DNA of 64,000 bases from Vespa crabro (GCF_910589235.1 NC_060957.1:12178867-12242866); one strand, 5' to 3'. Shown: positions 13,461 to 25,971, counted from the first letter of the stretch. The notes: a model not told the origin generated them from the sequence alone. Made by a program: numbers and translations.

Positions 13461-16400
13461 AGAGAGAGAAGGTCAATAGTCTTTATTCGGGAAAACACGT
13501 CTGACGTGCTGTTAACGAGGATAGAGATAGAAGACGACATGTGACTCTGAGTCCAATCATCATAGACCATTTCTTTTTCCCTCTTTGGCGGATTGATAAA
13601 AGTTTATTTCTCGTTAAACGTGCCCCTCCTTCTCCCTCCAATCATCTATCACCCTACTCCTTTAGTCTCGTTTATTTCACCAGCATTCTTTGACGAGTTA
13701 CTTTCCGTTTCTTGGCATAACGCCTAACATTACTTTCCGTTTCTTGGCATCTCTCTCTCCTCTCTCTGTCCCCTTCTCTCTACCAACAATGCAATATCAA
13801 CGAGCGCAACATATGTTTATTCCACGTGAATATTCAAATGATTCTAGAATGATAGAGAAGTAGATCAATTGTATTCGTTGCTACTGCGTAGTATGTATAT
13901 ACATACATACATACATACATATACATATATATATATATATATATGTTACTTACATAGAAACTTGTTGATCATTTTTAACTTATTTCAATAAGAGATCAAT
14001 CTTATCCGATTCTACTAGGGGTTTCCCATCGAAGATATATTACGTGTCGATCGATCCGATCGATGAGTATGTATATCGCGATAGGGAATGATAATGAGAC
14101 ATGATGTTTTTAATTTAGAGAGAGAGAGAGAGAGAGAAAAATAATAATAATAATAATAATAACAATTTCGATTATAAAGAAGAATAATAGAGTGCGATAA
14201 AGGGAAACCTACCCGTGTAACATATAGCAGCCATTATAATCAAGCCACGGCAACGAGATCTTCGCGTGAATGTTTTTGTTTGACAGCGATAGAAAGTATA
14301 CGTATATGTTTGTGCGTATATATATATATATATATATAATAAATATATACACGTGTTTATATATATACTTTTATATAAATGTTATATATGCGATATATAT
14401 TATATATATTTTTTTTATATATATATATATGGTAGTAATTTATATAATTAAAGGTAAATCAATGTTTATAGCACGACGACGTAGTCTCGTCGAATAAACG
14501 ACGATGACGACGACGACGACGTATTTTTAAATTAAAAGTAATTAATGGTCCAAATACATAAGATATATATTAAAGGTACACCAAAATCTTCACCGATTCA
14601 ACGTCTTTTCACGAGTTTTTGAGAGTTGACAATGATCTCGCGATTCCACGTGTAGCGATATGCGAACTGCATGCTATTATATAACATTAACACACTCCAA
14701 CATCGAGACGCCGGATCTTTCACTTGTGTCACTTTTAGAGATGCCAGTATTGTCACGTTTTTCTTTCTAGTTATTGTCAAAATATAATAGTCCCCTCTCT
14801 GAGTGCCATCAAATGTATGTATCGTATCTTGTTTCAGAATTATCTCCGTATGGAATTATCCGTTTCGTTTATTATTTTGTCTTTTTCTCTTCTCTTTTTT
14901 TTTCTCTCTTTCCCACACTTTGGTGATCGTAGAAGAAAACTCTTGGATCAGACTTTGTTTTCTTTGAGATCGAATATCAAACACGCGAAAGAAATCTTAT
15001 CAATGACTCAAAAAAAAATGTATATATATAATAATATATATGTATATATATATATATACAAGGGTGTATATAATTGTTCGATTTAATTATGAGAAGAAGA
15101 GGAAAAAGAAATATCGTAGATTGGATTTAAGAAAAAGCTCATTTCGTTTTTATTTTTCTTTCTTTTAGTATGTATTCTTCTCCTTCTCTCTCTCTCTCTC
15201 TTTCGCGGCAGCTTGTTCTTTCGTTGTTATATTAGTTACGCATGTGCCGAAGATGCACGATGCTCTCCGATCGTAAACATACACATGTACACGGGGCACT
15301 ACAAAAGTATTATTCACCACGGTAGCGCATGCGTCAAGTAATATATTGTGTTTGGATCTTCTCAATTTTTTTCGTTCTCTCTTTTTCTATATATATATAC
15401 ATACATACATACATACATATATATATATATATACAAACACACACACATATATTTATACGCACATGTATTTCGTGTTTATGTTTTGATAATCGATCGTATT
15501 AAGATATAAAAACACTTTTTAAAGGACGATTTTATTAATCCCCGAAGATACCGCGCTATTGAAAAGTGATCGCGTACAAGTCTCGCATACGACTTGGCTG
15601 TATACTGAAGTAGAACCACTCCTCCTTATCTTTGGACTTTCCCCCCTCTGTCGCTCCTACTCCTTCGTCCCGAACGCTCCTACGTCATCACCCTATCGGC
15701 CTCCAACCGGAGCCATTTACGTAGAGGTTAACCAGTTTGTCCCACTCTTTTTCAGGAAAGAAAGAAAAGAAGAAGAAAAAAAAGGAAACAACTGAGAAGG
15801 GAAAGAGAAACAGATAGTGAAACCGGGTGAAATCAATTGAGTAGGAGAGAGGCGAATAAAAAATACATATGTACAAAAAAAAAAAAAAAAAAAAAAAAAA
15901 TATGTACACATGAACAATTTCTAGAGATTAATATTTTTTATACGATCAACCGTTACGTTCACATCCAATCTCTTTATACCATAATCCCTTTCGCCATATT
16001 TTAATGCGATCGATAGTGTACTATTACTAACTATTTTACTCTATGAAATTGGTGCTGTGTGGGAAGAATTCATAAAGGGGCAGATTTTTCTTTCTCCGTT
16101 GTCAAGAACGATTCGATGAGAGATGACTCGTTATTATCGATAATTCAAAGCCCTCTTTTTTTTTGGGTTTTTTTTTTTTTTATTGTTAGTAAAGCAAATC
16201 AATGATGCTTGTTAACGTTATTCAAGTATGACGAATGAAATATAGATAGGACAGAATAATCTCTTTAAAGTATTTTGAATTTGTGTATAAAATAAAAAGA
16301 AGGATTTCCTAGAGATTATATCTTTTTGATTAAATTAATCAACTTGATCAAGTGATTATTCAAAATCTGTTATATTTTAGTAATAAATTACCTTCTTTGA

Positions 16401-16617
16401 TCCATTCATCTAATTCTTCCAAAAGTTTTGTTGCCACTTGTGCACGGTTTGTTGGTTGATCATCGTACATAACAGGTTCAGCAGCATATTTTGTGAGTTC
16501 TAAGGACTTGTCGTCAAGTAAAAACCAATCATCTTCAGCATCGGCTTGAGATGTCCCCTTAGGGGACTCTGGCTCCAGCTTCCATACCCACATCTCCTGG
16601 TCCTGATTGGTTACCAT
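11104..16617 (-). CDS. crc: cryptocephal / ATF4 bZIP transcription factor
   Basis: Two coding exons on the minus strand, 16617-16392 and 11993-11104, join in phase 1 (GAA codon split G|AA) to a 371-residue protein. Seen: a near-C-terminal bZIP at about 302-365 with the basic stretch KKEQNKNAATRYRQKKK, essentially the ATF4 signature, followed by a leucine zipper (ILGEERELTEYNEKL...). The junction region reads DEWIKE-EPFSDWLEDKID-VPIFEELP, an N-terminal motif typical of ATF4. The middle is acidic and Pro/Ser/Gln-rich, as expected of an activation region. I do not see the DSGxxxS phosphodegron of vertebrate ATF4. Known role: effector of eIF2-alpha kinase signalling (ER and amino-acid stress); in Drosophila also moulting. 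An in-frame TAA two codons upstream fixes the start at 16617. Translation is probably gated by the overlapping uORF annotated separately. The 4.4 kb intron 1 may hold an alternative promoter. Confidence 0.95.
11994..16391 (-). other. crc intron 1 with repeats and a GC-richer island
   Basis: A GT donor at 16391-16390 and an AG acceptor at 11995-11994 bound this intron. It carries (TC)n at 13029-13058, (AG)n near 13260-13286, a long A tract at 13430-13456, (TACA)n near 13897-13920 and several (AT)n runs. A 21-base direct repeat lies at 13698-13718 and 13730-13750. The block 15540-15730 is noticeably GC-richer, with a TACGTCA (CRE-like) word at 15681, and could be an alternative promoter or leader exon. 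I see no coding exon. Confidence 0.6.
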
Positions 16618-16723
16618 TGTTTATGCGAATCCAATCAAGGTGCAATATAAAACCGTTAAAAGAAATTTGTGTCGTCTTTGCGACGTAGCTCGTAGAGAGC
16701 GCCATATTGGCTCTAAAAAACAT
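16559..16723 (-). promoter_or_regulatory. overlapping upstream ORF of crc/ATF4
   Basis: On the minus strand an ATG at 16723-16721 opens a 54-codon frame. A second, in-frame ATG at 16705-16703 (48 codons) has A at -3 and G at +4, a strong start context. The frame is +1 relative to the main ATG (16617), runs through it, and ends at TAA 16561-16559, 59 bases inside the crc coding region. This is the arrangement of the inhibitory uORF2 of vertebrate ATF4 and of the crc leader. By known ATF4 biology, it blocks the main start when eIF2 is active and is bypassed under stress. The run TTTTTTAG at 16720-16713 could be a leader-intron acceptor; in that case only the 16705 ATG would be in the mRNA. Confidence 0.75.
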
Positions 16724-18532
16724 AATATTAATTTATTTTAATACTTGTGAAGTTATAAACGATTAAGTTTCATATATGAAATAAATTGTTTAATTATATA
16801 ACTTGTTTAATTATATAATCAATGTGTAAGAGAGATCAATTAGTCAAATTTAGTTTTGTTGAATAATTCAATATAAATAAGACTGTAAATGTACCTCTGT
16901 AAAAGTTTTATCAATATATTATTCATTGTTATAATAAACAAAAATTGCGAAATCCTTCGTTTAAATATTCAACTTCCTAAAACTTTTAACCTTTAAATCT
17001 TAATTTTCATTTAAATATACAACATTCAATAACTTCGGCTAAGTTTAGCTAAGTTTGTGCAACAATTGGAAATGTTCGTGTTGTATCGCAAGTGTTTAAA
17101 TCTGATAACTAGATCGATATCATATTATGATGCAATCATATTTATCGTCAGAGGAATTTCAGTATAATATCTAATCTGAATAAATATGAACGATGTAAGA
17201 GGTTTGCATATAATATGACTTGTAAATAAGAGAGTGATGTTATTGGAAATGAATTTATAAGCAAATAGGAAACAGAAAATACAAGATTATTAAGCGCGTC
17301 GTCGTCGTGGCACGATGACTCACAAAATGGCAGCACGTTGGCGTGGCCTCATTGATCGATCTTTTTCTAGTGCGTTTCTATTTTTTTTTTTTTATGATTA
17401 ATTGATAAAAAGTACTCACTCCATTATTAATTAGTTGTATTGGCACACTTGCGTGTGCAAGTTCGTTTATCACTAATAAGTCATCTTCCTCGTATTATAG
17501 AACAGATTAAGATTTCAAACGTCTTCCTTCTACGATTCATGGATAACGAGTGAACGTCTCTCTGCGACGGAGTTTGCCTGACGAAGTCACGTGACACTGT
17601 TCGATCCCACCATTTTCACCAATCACTGACCAACAGTACCGAATTATGATTTTACGTCGCCCTACACTTTTTATTTCTTTCATTTTTTACTTTTCATTTT
17701 TTCTTTTCTTTTTTATTATTTTTTTTTCTTTTCTTTTCGACGAAACGATATATATATATATAAATAATACATGAATTAAGCGAATTCGAGAAATATCACA
17801 TTGATAACCTAACATTTTAAAATGTTAGGTTATAAATTTTTGAAATGCATAGATCGTACGATTTACTTGAAATTGTAAAAAAATGATTTTATTGGGAAAA
17901 AATAATTATCATAATATATTTATAATGTGTCTGAAAAATTACAAAAATAATATTTTATAAAATAAAAAAAGAGAAAAAAAATTTCTGATATATGCTAGAT
18001 TTATATGATCGATGTAAAAGATTTTCATAGAAACAATTTTATTTCGTCAATGAAATCAAATCAGAAAACAAATCGATGCGAGCGTGTTATTTAATCATTA
18101 CAATCAATAAAACAGAAAGAAATCTTATAATTAATATTCTAAATGAATTTTCAAATGTTATTACTATTCCTTAGACAAAATAGAAATGTTTCGTTTCTGT
18201 CCTGTACGGCTAAGGTATCTATTTACTTTTACCGATCTTGCTTTACTCGTTGCCCTAAATATTTAAGACGTAAAAACCAGAGTTTGTTAAGAGCATGGAA
18301 AAGATTTATTTCTTACAAATATATCAATATATTATGATATAAAATCTAAGTAATAATGATTAAAATAAAAACAATGTTATATTTTTTATTTGAACATAAA
18401 TATATATATATTATAATATTAATAATATTAATAATAATAATAACAATACATTAATATTATCATTAATTTATAATATTACACATAACATTAATATAATATT
18501 GATTTTGTAATATTAATTTCTCCAACAACAAT
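16724..18532. other. intergenic / crc 5' flank
   Basis: AT-rich spacer between crc (read leftwards) and the dehydrogenase gene (its 3' end at 18533). A less AT-rich block at 17280-17640 contains a minus-strand GTGAGT at 17323-17318 that could end a crc leader exon. A perfect 30-base palindrome lies at 17804-17833. Short (AAT)n and (TA)n runs occupy 18400-18480. No coding gene is supported. Confidence 0.4.
17804..17833. repeat. perfect 30-bp palindrome
   Basis: Two 15-base arms, ATAACCTAACATTTT and its exact reverse complement, meet with no spacer. It lies in intergenic DNA between crc and the dehydrogenase gene. It may be a foldback end or a binding site for a dimer; there is no other evidence of function. 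Confidence 0.8.
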
Positions 18533-20195
18533 TTATTTATTTTTGATATATGCAATATAATCTTCCCGAAATTTTTTGTTCATTAACCAACCAATTTTTG
18601 CCCTAATCCATACAGGTGCAATAAGACTGAAAAATGTTTGAATATCATGGGCCCAATATCCGCTGCTTGAATCTACTTTACCGAGTGTGGCTATTGCATT
18701 TTTGGCATAAGTCGTTGGATTAGGAACAAATAGGCTGGATACCTGTTATTACATGATCATTTAAATCTATGCATATTTTTATCATTAATTAAAAAGATAT
18801 GAGATATTAATAATATTCAAAAGACAAATAAAATAGACCGATGTAAATGATATGAAAGAATGAAAGGAAAGAAAAAAAAAAAAAAGAAAAAAAAAATTGA
18901 TAACTCATACCTGAAATCTCGGAATGAAGGCATTCATTTTGGTATTGATAAAGAATGGTGACAAATGTTGAATCGTTATACCAAATTTCGAATATTCGAT
19001 TCTAATTGCATTGGAGAAACTTTTCAAATATACTTTGGTTGCAGCATAGACGGTCATTAATGGTAGCGGCTGATGTTCCGAGCCAGAAGATATATTAACG
19101 ATTGCACCTTTTCTACGTTTTTTCATTCCTTCAATAATTAATCGCGTCATCATCGTGGCAGCCCCCACATTTATTGTTATAATATCCCATAGCTCATCCT
19201 CCGGAACTTCGTTGAGATACATTGGATAACTATACTGTTTGCCCACGTTATTCACTAAATAAATATTGAATATTTTAAATAAGTATTATCGAGCAATGGC
19301 TTTGATATAAAAAAAAAAAAAACCGGCGAACAATCAAAATTTCTTTCTTCTTCTTCTATTAATTAATTATTCTCTTCGATTAATTAACATTATTAGAATT
19401 ATAATAATTAAATAAATGTAAATTAACGAAGGATATAATAATAGTTCTTATATCTCGAACAAACAACGTCTGTAATTTCATTTGCTTTTACGAATTAAGA
19501 TATCGTTATCGGTCACGAGTTTTTATTTTCTTTCCTTTATTTTTATTCAATTAAAAGTATAATTTTTTTTTCCTCGTGTAATTTACTGCATCGATAAAAA
19601 AAATTTTCTTTCTAAAGAGTCTTTTAACAAAATCAATGTATAAGTCGATAATATATAAAAATAATGTATATATTCCTTTTTTACTCACCCAATATTCCAA
19701 TTGGTATATTTTCCAATTGAGATTTGATTTCTTCGTAGATCAGTTTGCCTTTGCTAAAGTCTGCCTGTATGATCCTCACTTCTATGTTAGGATTAACGTT
19801 TAATATTTCAGACTTGGTATTTTCCAATTTATCTAAACTTCTGCTTATTAAGATTAAATTAATGTTTCTTGTAGCTAGTTCCATTGCGTAAGCCTTTCCA
19901 ATTCCATCGGTTGATCCTGTTACCACTAGATTGAGGGAAAAAAAAAAAAAGAGAGAGAGAGAAAGAGAGAAAGAAAAAAGATTAATAATGTTTTCCAAAT
20001 TGATTTGTTTTTCTTTTTTCTTTTTCTCGACTTACCTGCCCATTCGCCAAATTTCGTGCGCAAATTGATCGTTTTGGAATTGATAAGGGGAAAAAATATT
20101 TCCCATATAATAGATATTAAATGATTTGCGAAATTAAATAATAACCAAAGTGCGATTAATCCGCTTAATAACCAGAGTATTATTAACGTCATCAT
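18533..20195 (-). CDS. short-chain dehydrogenase of the 17-beta-HSD12 / HSDL1 group
   Basis: Minus-strand exons 20195-20036, 19925-19689, 19254-18911 and 18742-18533 join in phase to 316 residues. Seen: an N-terminal membrane segment at about 2-24 (MMTLIILWLLSGLIALWLL), the Rossmann cofactor motif TGSTDGIG at the start of exon 2, the NNVG motif at the exon 2/3 junction, a catalytic Ser in VNISSGS, and an intact YAATK (YxxxK). The tail is hydrophobic and ends YIKNK, which could act as an ER-retention-like tail. Length and layout match 3-ketoacyl-CoA reductase/17-beta-HSD12 (very-long-chain fatty acid elongation or steroid reduction, in the ER membrane) and HSDL1. HSDL1 is often called inactive, but here the catalytic Ser, Tyr and Lys are all present, so an active NADP(H)-dependent reductase is likely. 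The substrate is unknown. Start: the first of two consecutive ATG codons. Confidence 0.9.
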
Positions 20196-20736
20196 TTTCT
20201 TTAAATGAGTTCGTCTTCAATTAAACGCATAAACTGAAATATTAAAAAGTTATGTTTAATTCTCAATGTACAGATAATTCAAAGAAAATGTTTGTCCTTT
20301 ATGTTTATGTTTTGAATAATTTACTTAAGTTTTTTAATAAAACTGAGCCTGAATCTTTCAAACGCTTTTGCTATTTAATATCAAAATTATCAAGCACATA
20401 TATCCATTACGAATCAAATATATGATTTATCATTAATACGATAACTTGCGTAGAAACAAACACTTATACTTTAAACGATTGATAAATACTACGTTATTGT
20501 TATCACTCGAATCACAATATTGTCTTTCTTTGACGTTTTTATTGGTCGTTTCGATTTACTATATAAGCTGTAGTTTAACCAAACATTATAGTTTTGTTTA
20601 TCGCAATACTCGGTGATACAATATTGGTATAACAAAATTAAAAACACTTTGTAACTTTTAAAAAATCGAATCCTCACGTTGGATATTTTCTTTCATTTTT
20701 TTTAATATGTCTCTTAATTATTCTCTCTCCCCCCAC

Positions 20737-20782
<46 letters not shown>

Positions 20783-21810
20783 CCTTTCCCTTTCTTTTTT
20801 ACTTTATTTATATGCTCTTTCTTTCAGAGATGATCCCTCGACGATATCCAACGCAAGACTAAAAGTGATTTGCTACAGGTAACTATATATAGAAAATGTA
20901 TGAACATAAGTAACTTTCTACGAACGACCTTGAAATTATGTACAAATAACATGTTATTGCTTTTTTAAAATAAATCTTTTGTTTTATTTTTTTTTAAATT
21001 ATTGACAAAAGCTTGCTCTTTTTTCTTCTTTTATTTTTATTCGTTTTTACTTTATTATTTGTCGTGATTATCAAACGAAAAATATTCTCATTGAAAAATC
21101 ATGAATATTTTGTATGATTTTTTCTGATTTTTATAATGCAAAAAATATGAATAAGTTATCCATGAGTTATTCCATTAAACATTATTATATAATTAATATA
21201 TATATATATATATTAATTAATACAGATTGTACATATGTACGTACGTTCGAGATAAAGAAAATTATTAGTTAAAATTTAACCAACGTTTTTTCCAAGTGAA
21301 AATTTTCAAGTGGGAAAGGGTTCATAGTTAATGCACGATAAATCGAGGTTGCTGGTGTAACATTATCGTGTAATCATTCTGTTATGGTTGTCCCAAATAT
21401 CTCCCCATTCTAACGATGTTCATTAGTTTCGAACATCAGTACTAGATGTCGATTTAACGATGTCGTACTTTTGAACTTTCTAATGCATTTTATTCGATTG
21501 AAAATTTCATAAAAGAGGAATTCATTGGAAGAATAAAAGAAAAAAAAAAAAAAAAAAAGAAAAAAGAAAAAAGAAAAAAAAAGAACAAAGAAACGACGAA
21601 GTAAATTCGATCCTAAGAATACGATACTCAATTTATACGACACGAGAATATTTCATAAAATGCATCGTATAAGAGAAACTTCGATGATGTAATCGATAAT
21701 CAATAATATTATAGATCGACAATACTTATATAACGACATCAAATTACAATATTTATAAAGAGTATTTTCTTTTTCTTAAAAAAATATTCTTAAAAATATC
21801 CTTTAATATA

Positions 21811-21940
21811 TTAAGTCGACCGGAAAGTAATGTTGCTTTCTTAAATTAAATTCAAACGGATAAATTTTTAAACAAGTTTTCATTTTAAATCACAATCAAA
21901 TATCGGCATGCGCAGAAACGACATTACTTTCCGACATTAA
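21811..21940. mobile_element. mariner-like miniature inverted-repeat element (MITE)
   Basis: A left arm GGAAAGTAATGTTGCTTTC (21822-21840) and a right arm GGAAAGTAATGTCGTTTC (read on the minus strand, 21932-21915) form imperfect terminal inverted repeats about 75 bases apart, flanked by TTAA/TTAAT. The interior near the right end (CTGCGCATGCCG on the minus strand) is GC-richer than its surroundings. There is no transposase reading frame. The size and arms suggest an internally deleted Tc1/mariner copy; the family is assigned from general resemblance only. Confidence 0.6.
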
Positions 21941-22004
21941 TATGTCCTTACAAAATATGCTTTATATAAAAAAGATATTAAAATATAAAAGAAAAAAAGA
22001 TGTT

Positions 22005-22035
<31 letters not shown>

Positions 22036-22845
22036 AAAGAAAAAGAAAAAAACAAATGTAATAGAATAGATAATAAATATAGCATGGATAATAAAAAACA
22101 AGGTCTTTGAGAATACGATATTGAGATAAAAGTCATCTTTTAAAAATTTCTTCCGACGAAACAATTGAGTTATTATCGTGGATCATTTGTGCTTATATAA
22201 ATATATACTAACTTAATAATTTTATTATCGCTTTTGTATGTGTCTGTATGTGCGCGAGTACGCTATGAATTTAAGTCCCAAAAGTTTCTATTATATATTA
22301 TGCCACATAACAATCGTTAAATGTGATCAAGATGAACAAATCGTCTCTATTATTTTTTATAAATATTATAAACGATTATATTGAAGATCGTAATTAAAGA
22401 ATTATTTCGAAAATTCGATATTACTTCCATTTATTCCGTAATAATGTTTGATTTGCACATTGTTAAGTCCACGAATGTATATATGTACAAATAATCGTTA
22501 TATTCTCAATTGCGTATAAATAATTATTATATTCTCAAAGCAAAATTCCATTATGATATTTATCAATAAAACTTTTTTTTTTCACTTTCACTATGTCGAG
22601 AAAGAATGTTCTAGCGCGATTAAGAAAATAAACATAGCTGGTTGATTCGTCAAAAAAAGAACTTGATTTTTGTAACTGATAGTTTCTCGTATTTAATATA
22701 ACTAATTAACAAATTTGATTTCGTTCACTTTCACTATTTTTTACATTGGCTTCTTACACTTGATTACTTGAGAACTTATTTCGCCGATAGTTGTGGATAA
22801 AATAATGGATAAAATCCGTAATGGATGAAATCGTTTAATTATCTT

Positions 22846-22881
22846 TTTAGATGTGACATATATATATATGTCACATCTAAA
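22846..22881. repeat. perfect 36-bp palindrome
   Basis: Arms of 18 bases, TTTAGATGTGACATATAT and its exact reverse complement, meet with no spacer; pairing breaks at the first base outside on each side. It could be a tiny foldback element or a cruciform-prone site. Confidence 0.85.
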
Positions 22882-25800
22882 TATGTATAATATATATATA
22901 TATATATATACATATACATGTTAGAACATTCCTCTTAAAGCGCGATGTTGTAAGCGAAGAAGAGAAGAGGATCGAAGACAGAGAGATGGAGAGAGAGAGG
23001 GAGAGAGAAAAAGAGTGAGGGGAAAAGAGAAAGAAAGATGTTTTACGAGAAAAGAGGCGCGCGCAGCTTCTTTCGCTCGCTTTAACACGTACACACGTAT
23101 ACATAGAACAGGGAAAGAGAGAAAGATAGAAAGAGAAAAAGAGAGAGGGAGAAATATGCATGGAAAGGTCCTCTCTCCAGTACGTGTATCGTCTTCGTGA
23201 ACAGAAGATAGTCTCACTCGTTGCGTTTCGTGCTCTTCTATTATATTTCCTTTGTTTTCTTCAAAATGTTCTTTCAAAAAAATCATTTTCTTTTTTCTCA
23301 TTAGAATTTTTCCACACATATATATATATATATATGTGTATGTATGTATATCTGTGAAAAAACAAAATCTGTTTTATTTCCAATAGTTTTAGAGAAGGAG
23401 AGAGAAAAAAGATATTGCCTTATCACCTTGAATTTTGATCTCCTCTCTCTTTTTTCTACACATTCATCGTTCACTTTGTTAATCCTCATAACAGAGAAGC
23501 ATTTATTTTCCAAGGTATGAAAAGATTCTCTGTTTGAATTTCCCCGCTCTCGTAATACGAAATATTCTCTATCTTTTTCCTATAGTAAATTGCTTGACGA
23601 ATAGGCTAACGTTTTGTAAGTACGCCGCGGGATACGAACTTCGGACATTATAGATATTTCGGCCCTGTCAGTCGAGAGGGCGAAGTTGAACCACAAGCCC
23701 GTTGTTTTCCTTCGTACGATAGCTTTTAAAGGAATTCAACGAAATTTAACGACTATTATCATCGTATCTCAATCGATCGATAATCAAACCGAGAGAAAAA
23801 GACAGGTATTTATTTTAGATATATTTACATATATTTAATCGTTCCTCGACAACGTAGATGCAATGAAAAATATTCAATGAAAAAAAATTTTAAGAAACAG
23901 CAAAGTTGTAACGCTGATTCGTAAAACACGTGCGAAGCATCTGTGCCGAACGTAAACTTAAAATGGAAGTGGCCTCGAAATGGTTTAGAATGTCGAACGG
24001 CTTTCGTTTCTTTTTCTTTTGTGTTAGGTAGATATCTGAATATTTGTACAGTCTTGGTATATTATTTTTTTTTTTTCCTTCTTTCCCTTTTCGAACGAAT
24101 TTGAACGAAACTCCATGTTAAAAGTTCGCAAGCTCTACGTGTCGCATTTATCGATTATTTATCTTTCATCTTGGAAGACAAACACTGGTTCGAGTACAAA
24201 TTGCTCGATGTATCTACAAATCGATTACGACATTATTTTATTTTACGATTTATTATTTATTTTACGATTTCGACAACTTTTTCTTTCTTTTCTTTCTTTT
24301 TTTCTTTTGCTTTTCTTCTTCTTCTTCTTCTGCTTCTTCTCCTTTTTTTGTTTTCTTTTTTTGTTTTTTTGTTTTGTTTTTAATTCTCTCCAGAAATAAA
24401 ACCCAACCGTTCTATCTTTTTCCTTCAAATCAATTTTATTACAAATAGATCGAGGAAAATGATGCAATCGGAGTTATGAACCATGACACCAAAGCAACGG
24501 TTCATACGGTTCGTTCGCTTTTAAAGAGATTTATGAGTTGACGAACGGAACCATTGGTTCGTATTAGTCAACTCAAGAGTATACGACGATCATGATTTTT
24601 ATTTTTTTTCAACTTTCTTATTTTGTATTTCGAGTTAGGCTCGTCGTCGTTCCCAATAAGCTATCATAATACGATACTCGAATGTCACGTCGAATCGAAT
24701 TCTCTCTATATCGATTAGATCATTTTCTTTTTTGTTATATGTCATTATTTATCCGACAATCTTTCATTTCCTTTTTCCATTGACACAAAATACGAAGATA
24801 CCAACTGGCAAACATGTTCTTTTTCTCCCACGTGACTTGCATGCTTCGCGCGTAAACGAGATCGAGATTACGTTCTACTTCTATAAACTGGATTCCGTTA
24901 AGCCGATCCGTTGTTTAATCCGTTACTTTTGCATAAACGTTCAGACGATCATCTCTGTAAGACGGATACGCGTGATATCGACTAATTATATAATTATTTA
25001 ATTATCGTAATGATTGACGACGTGTGATGATCGGTTTTTAAAAGAATCGAAAGAGAGTAAAAGAAACAAAAAAAAAGGAAAAAGAAAAGAAGAAAAGAAG
25101 AAGATAATAGTAAAAAGGAAAAGAATGAAAGAAAAAAGAGAAAAAGAAAAAAAGAAGAAAAACAACAAAAAAAAAAGAATGAGTGATCACTTTTCAAATA
25201 AATCTATAATTCAATGTTTCTCTTATGCGTGAAAAATTATTTCACACACGTTTAATACGGTTTCACATTCGATCGATGTCATGGGTAAAGTTCAAGAACA
25301 GGTTTTGCAAAGCGGTAATTGAAACTAGCGTACCTATATTATACTGTATATATATATATATACACACACACATACACCACACATTTATATATACATATAT
25401 TGGGTTAATGTGATCTCCCTATCGCTAACGCAACCATTCCACACGCGTGCCTCTACGATTATTACATATATTAGTTATATATTTGACGGATTTCGTTCGT
25501 CGTCGTAGTTAGCGATAGTTACTTTTCAATATATACTCGAGGCTACCGATAAAATTAAAGCTCAACACTATTAATGTTATATATATATATATATATATAT
25601 AAACGGAGACCGAGTTACGTATGTATATATGTATGTAAGTTAAATCTAGTTAATCGAAATAAAAGACCTACAATTTTGACCTCGTTTGTTAAATATTACA
25701 TTTAATTTATTCATCCTGTATTGCCTTTCTAATGCAATAGAGTTTTTCGATTCTATCGATTGGATTGGAAGAAATTTTTTTTCAATTATTTCTCTTTCTT

Positions 25801-25971
25801 TATCTTTCTTTCTTTTTTTTTTTTCTTTCTTCTTCTTCTTCATTCCACGTTGGCAAACAAAGTTGATTTAAACATTGTACACTTTCGTCGTATTTACAGA
25901 AAGGATTGCGCAAGCGAGACGACAATCTCACGAGAAGATAACTCAATGTACCGGATGATCACGAGAGGACG

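Larger units (their letters stand above)
20196..25971. other. 5.8 kb intergenic region, repeats only
   Basis: No coding gene is supported between two divergently transcribed genes. It holds (TC)n at about 20743-20779, poly-A/T-derived low-complexity frames (21540-21590, 22000-22050, 24280-24380, 25060-25170), a mariner-like miniature element (21811-21940), a perfect 36-bp palindrome (22846-22881), and GA-rich DNA at 22970-23160. An ATG-less open frame of about 70 codons near 23620-23835 has no recognisable similarity and is not called. The promoters of both flanking genes should lie here. Confidence 0.5.

Noticed and set aside
23615..23840. Non-repetitive open frame of about 70 codons without ATG (23619 onward)
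   Set aside because: No ATG, no paired splice sites, no recognisable motif; similar-length chance frames are common in the GC-richer patches.
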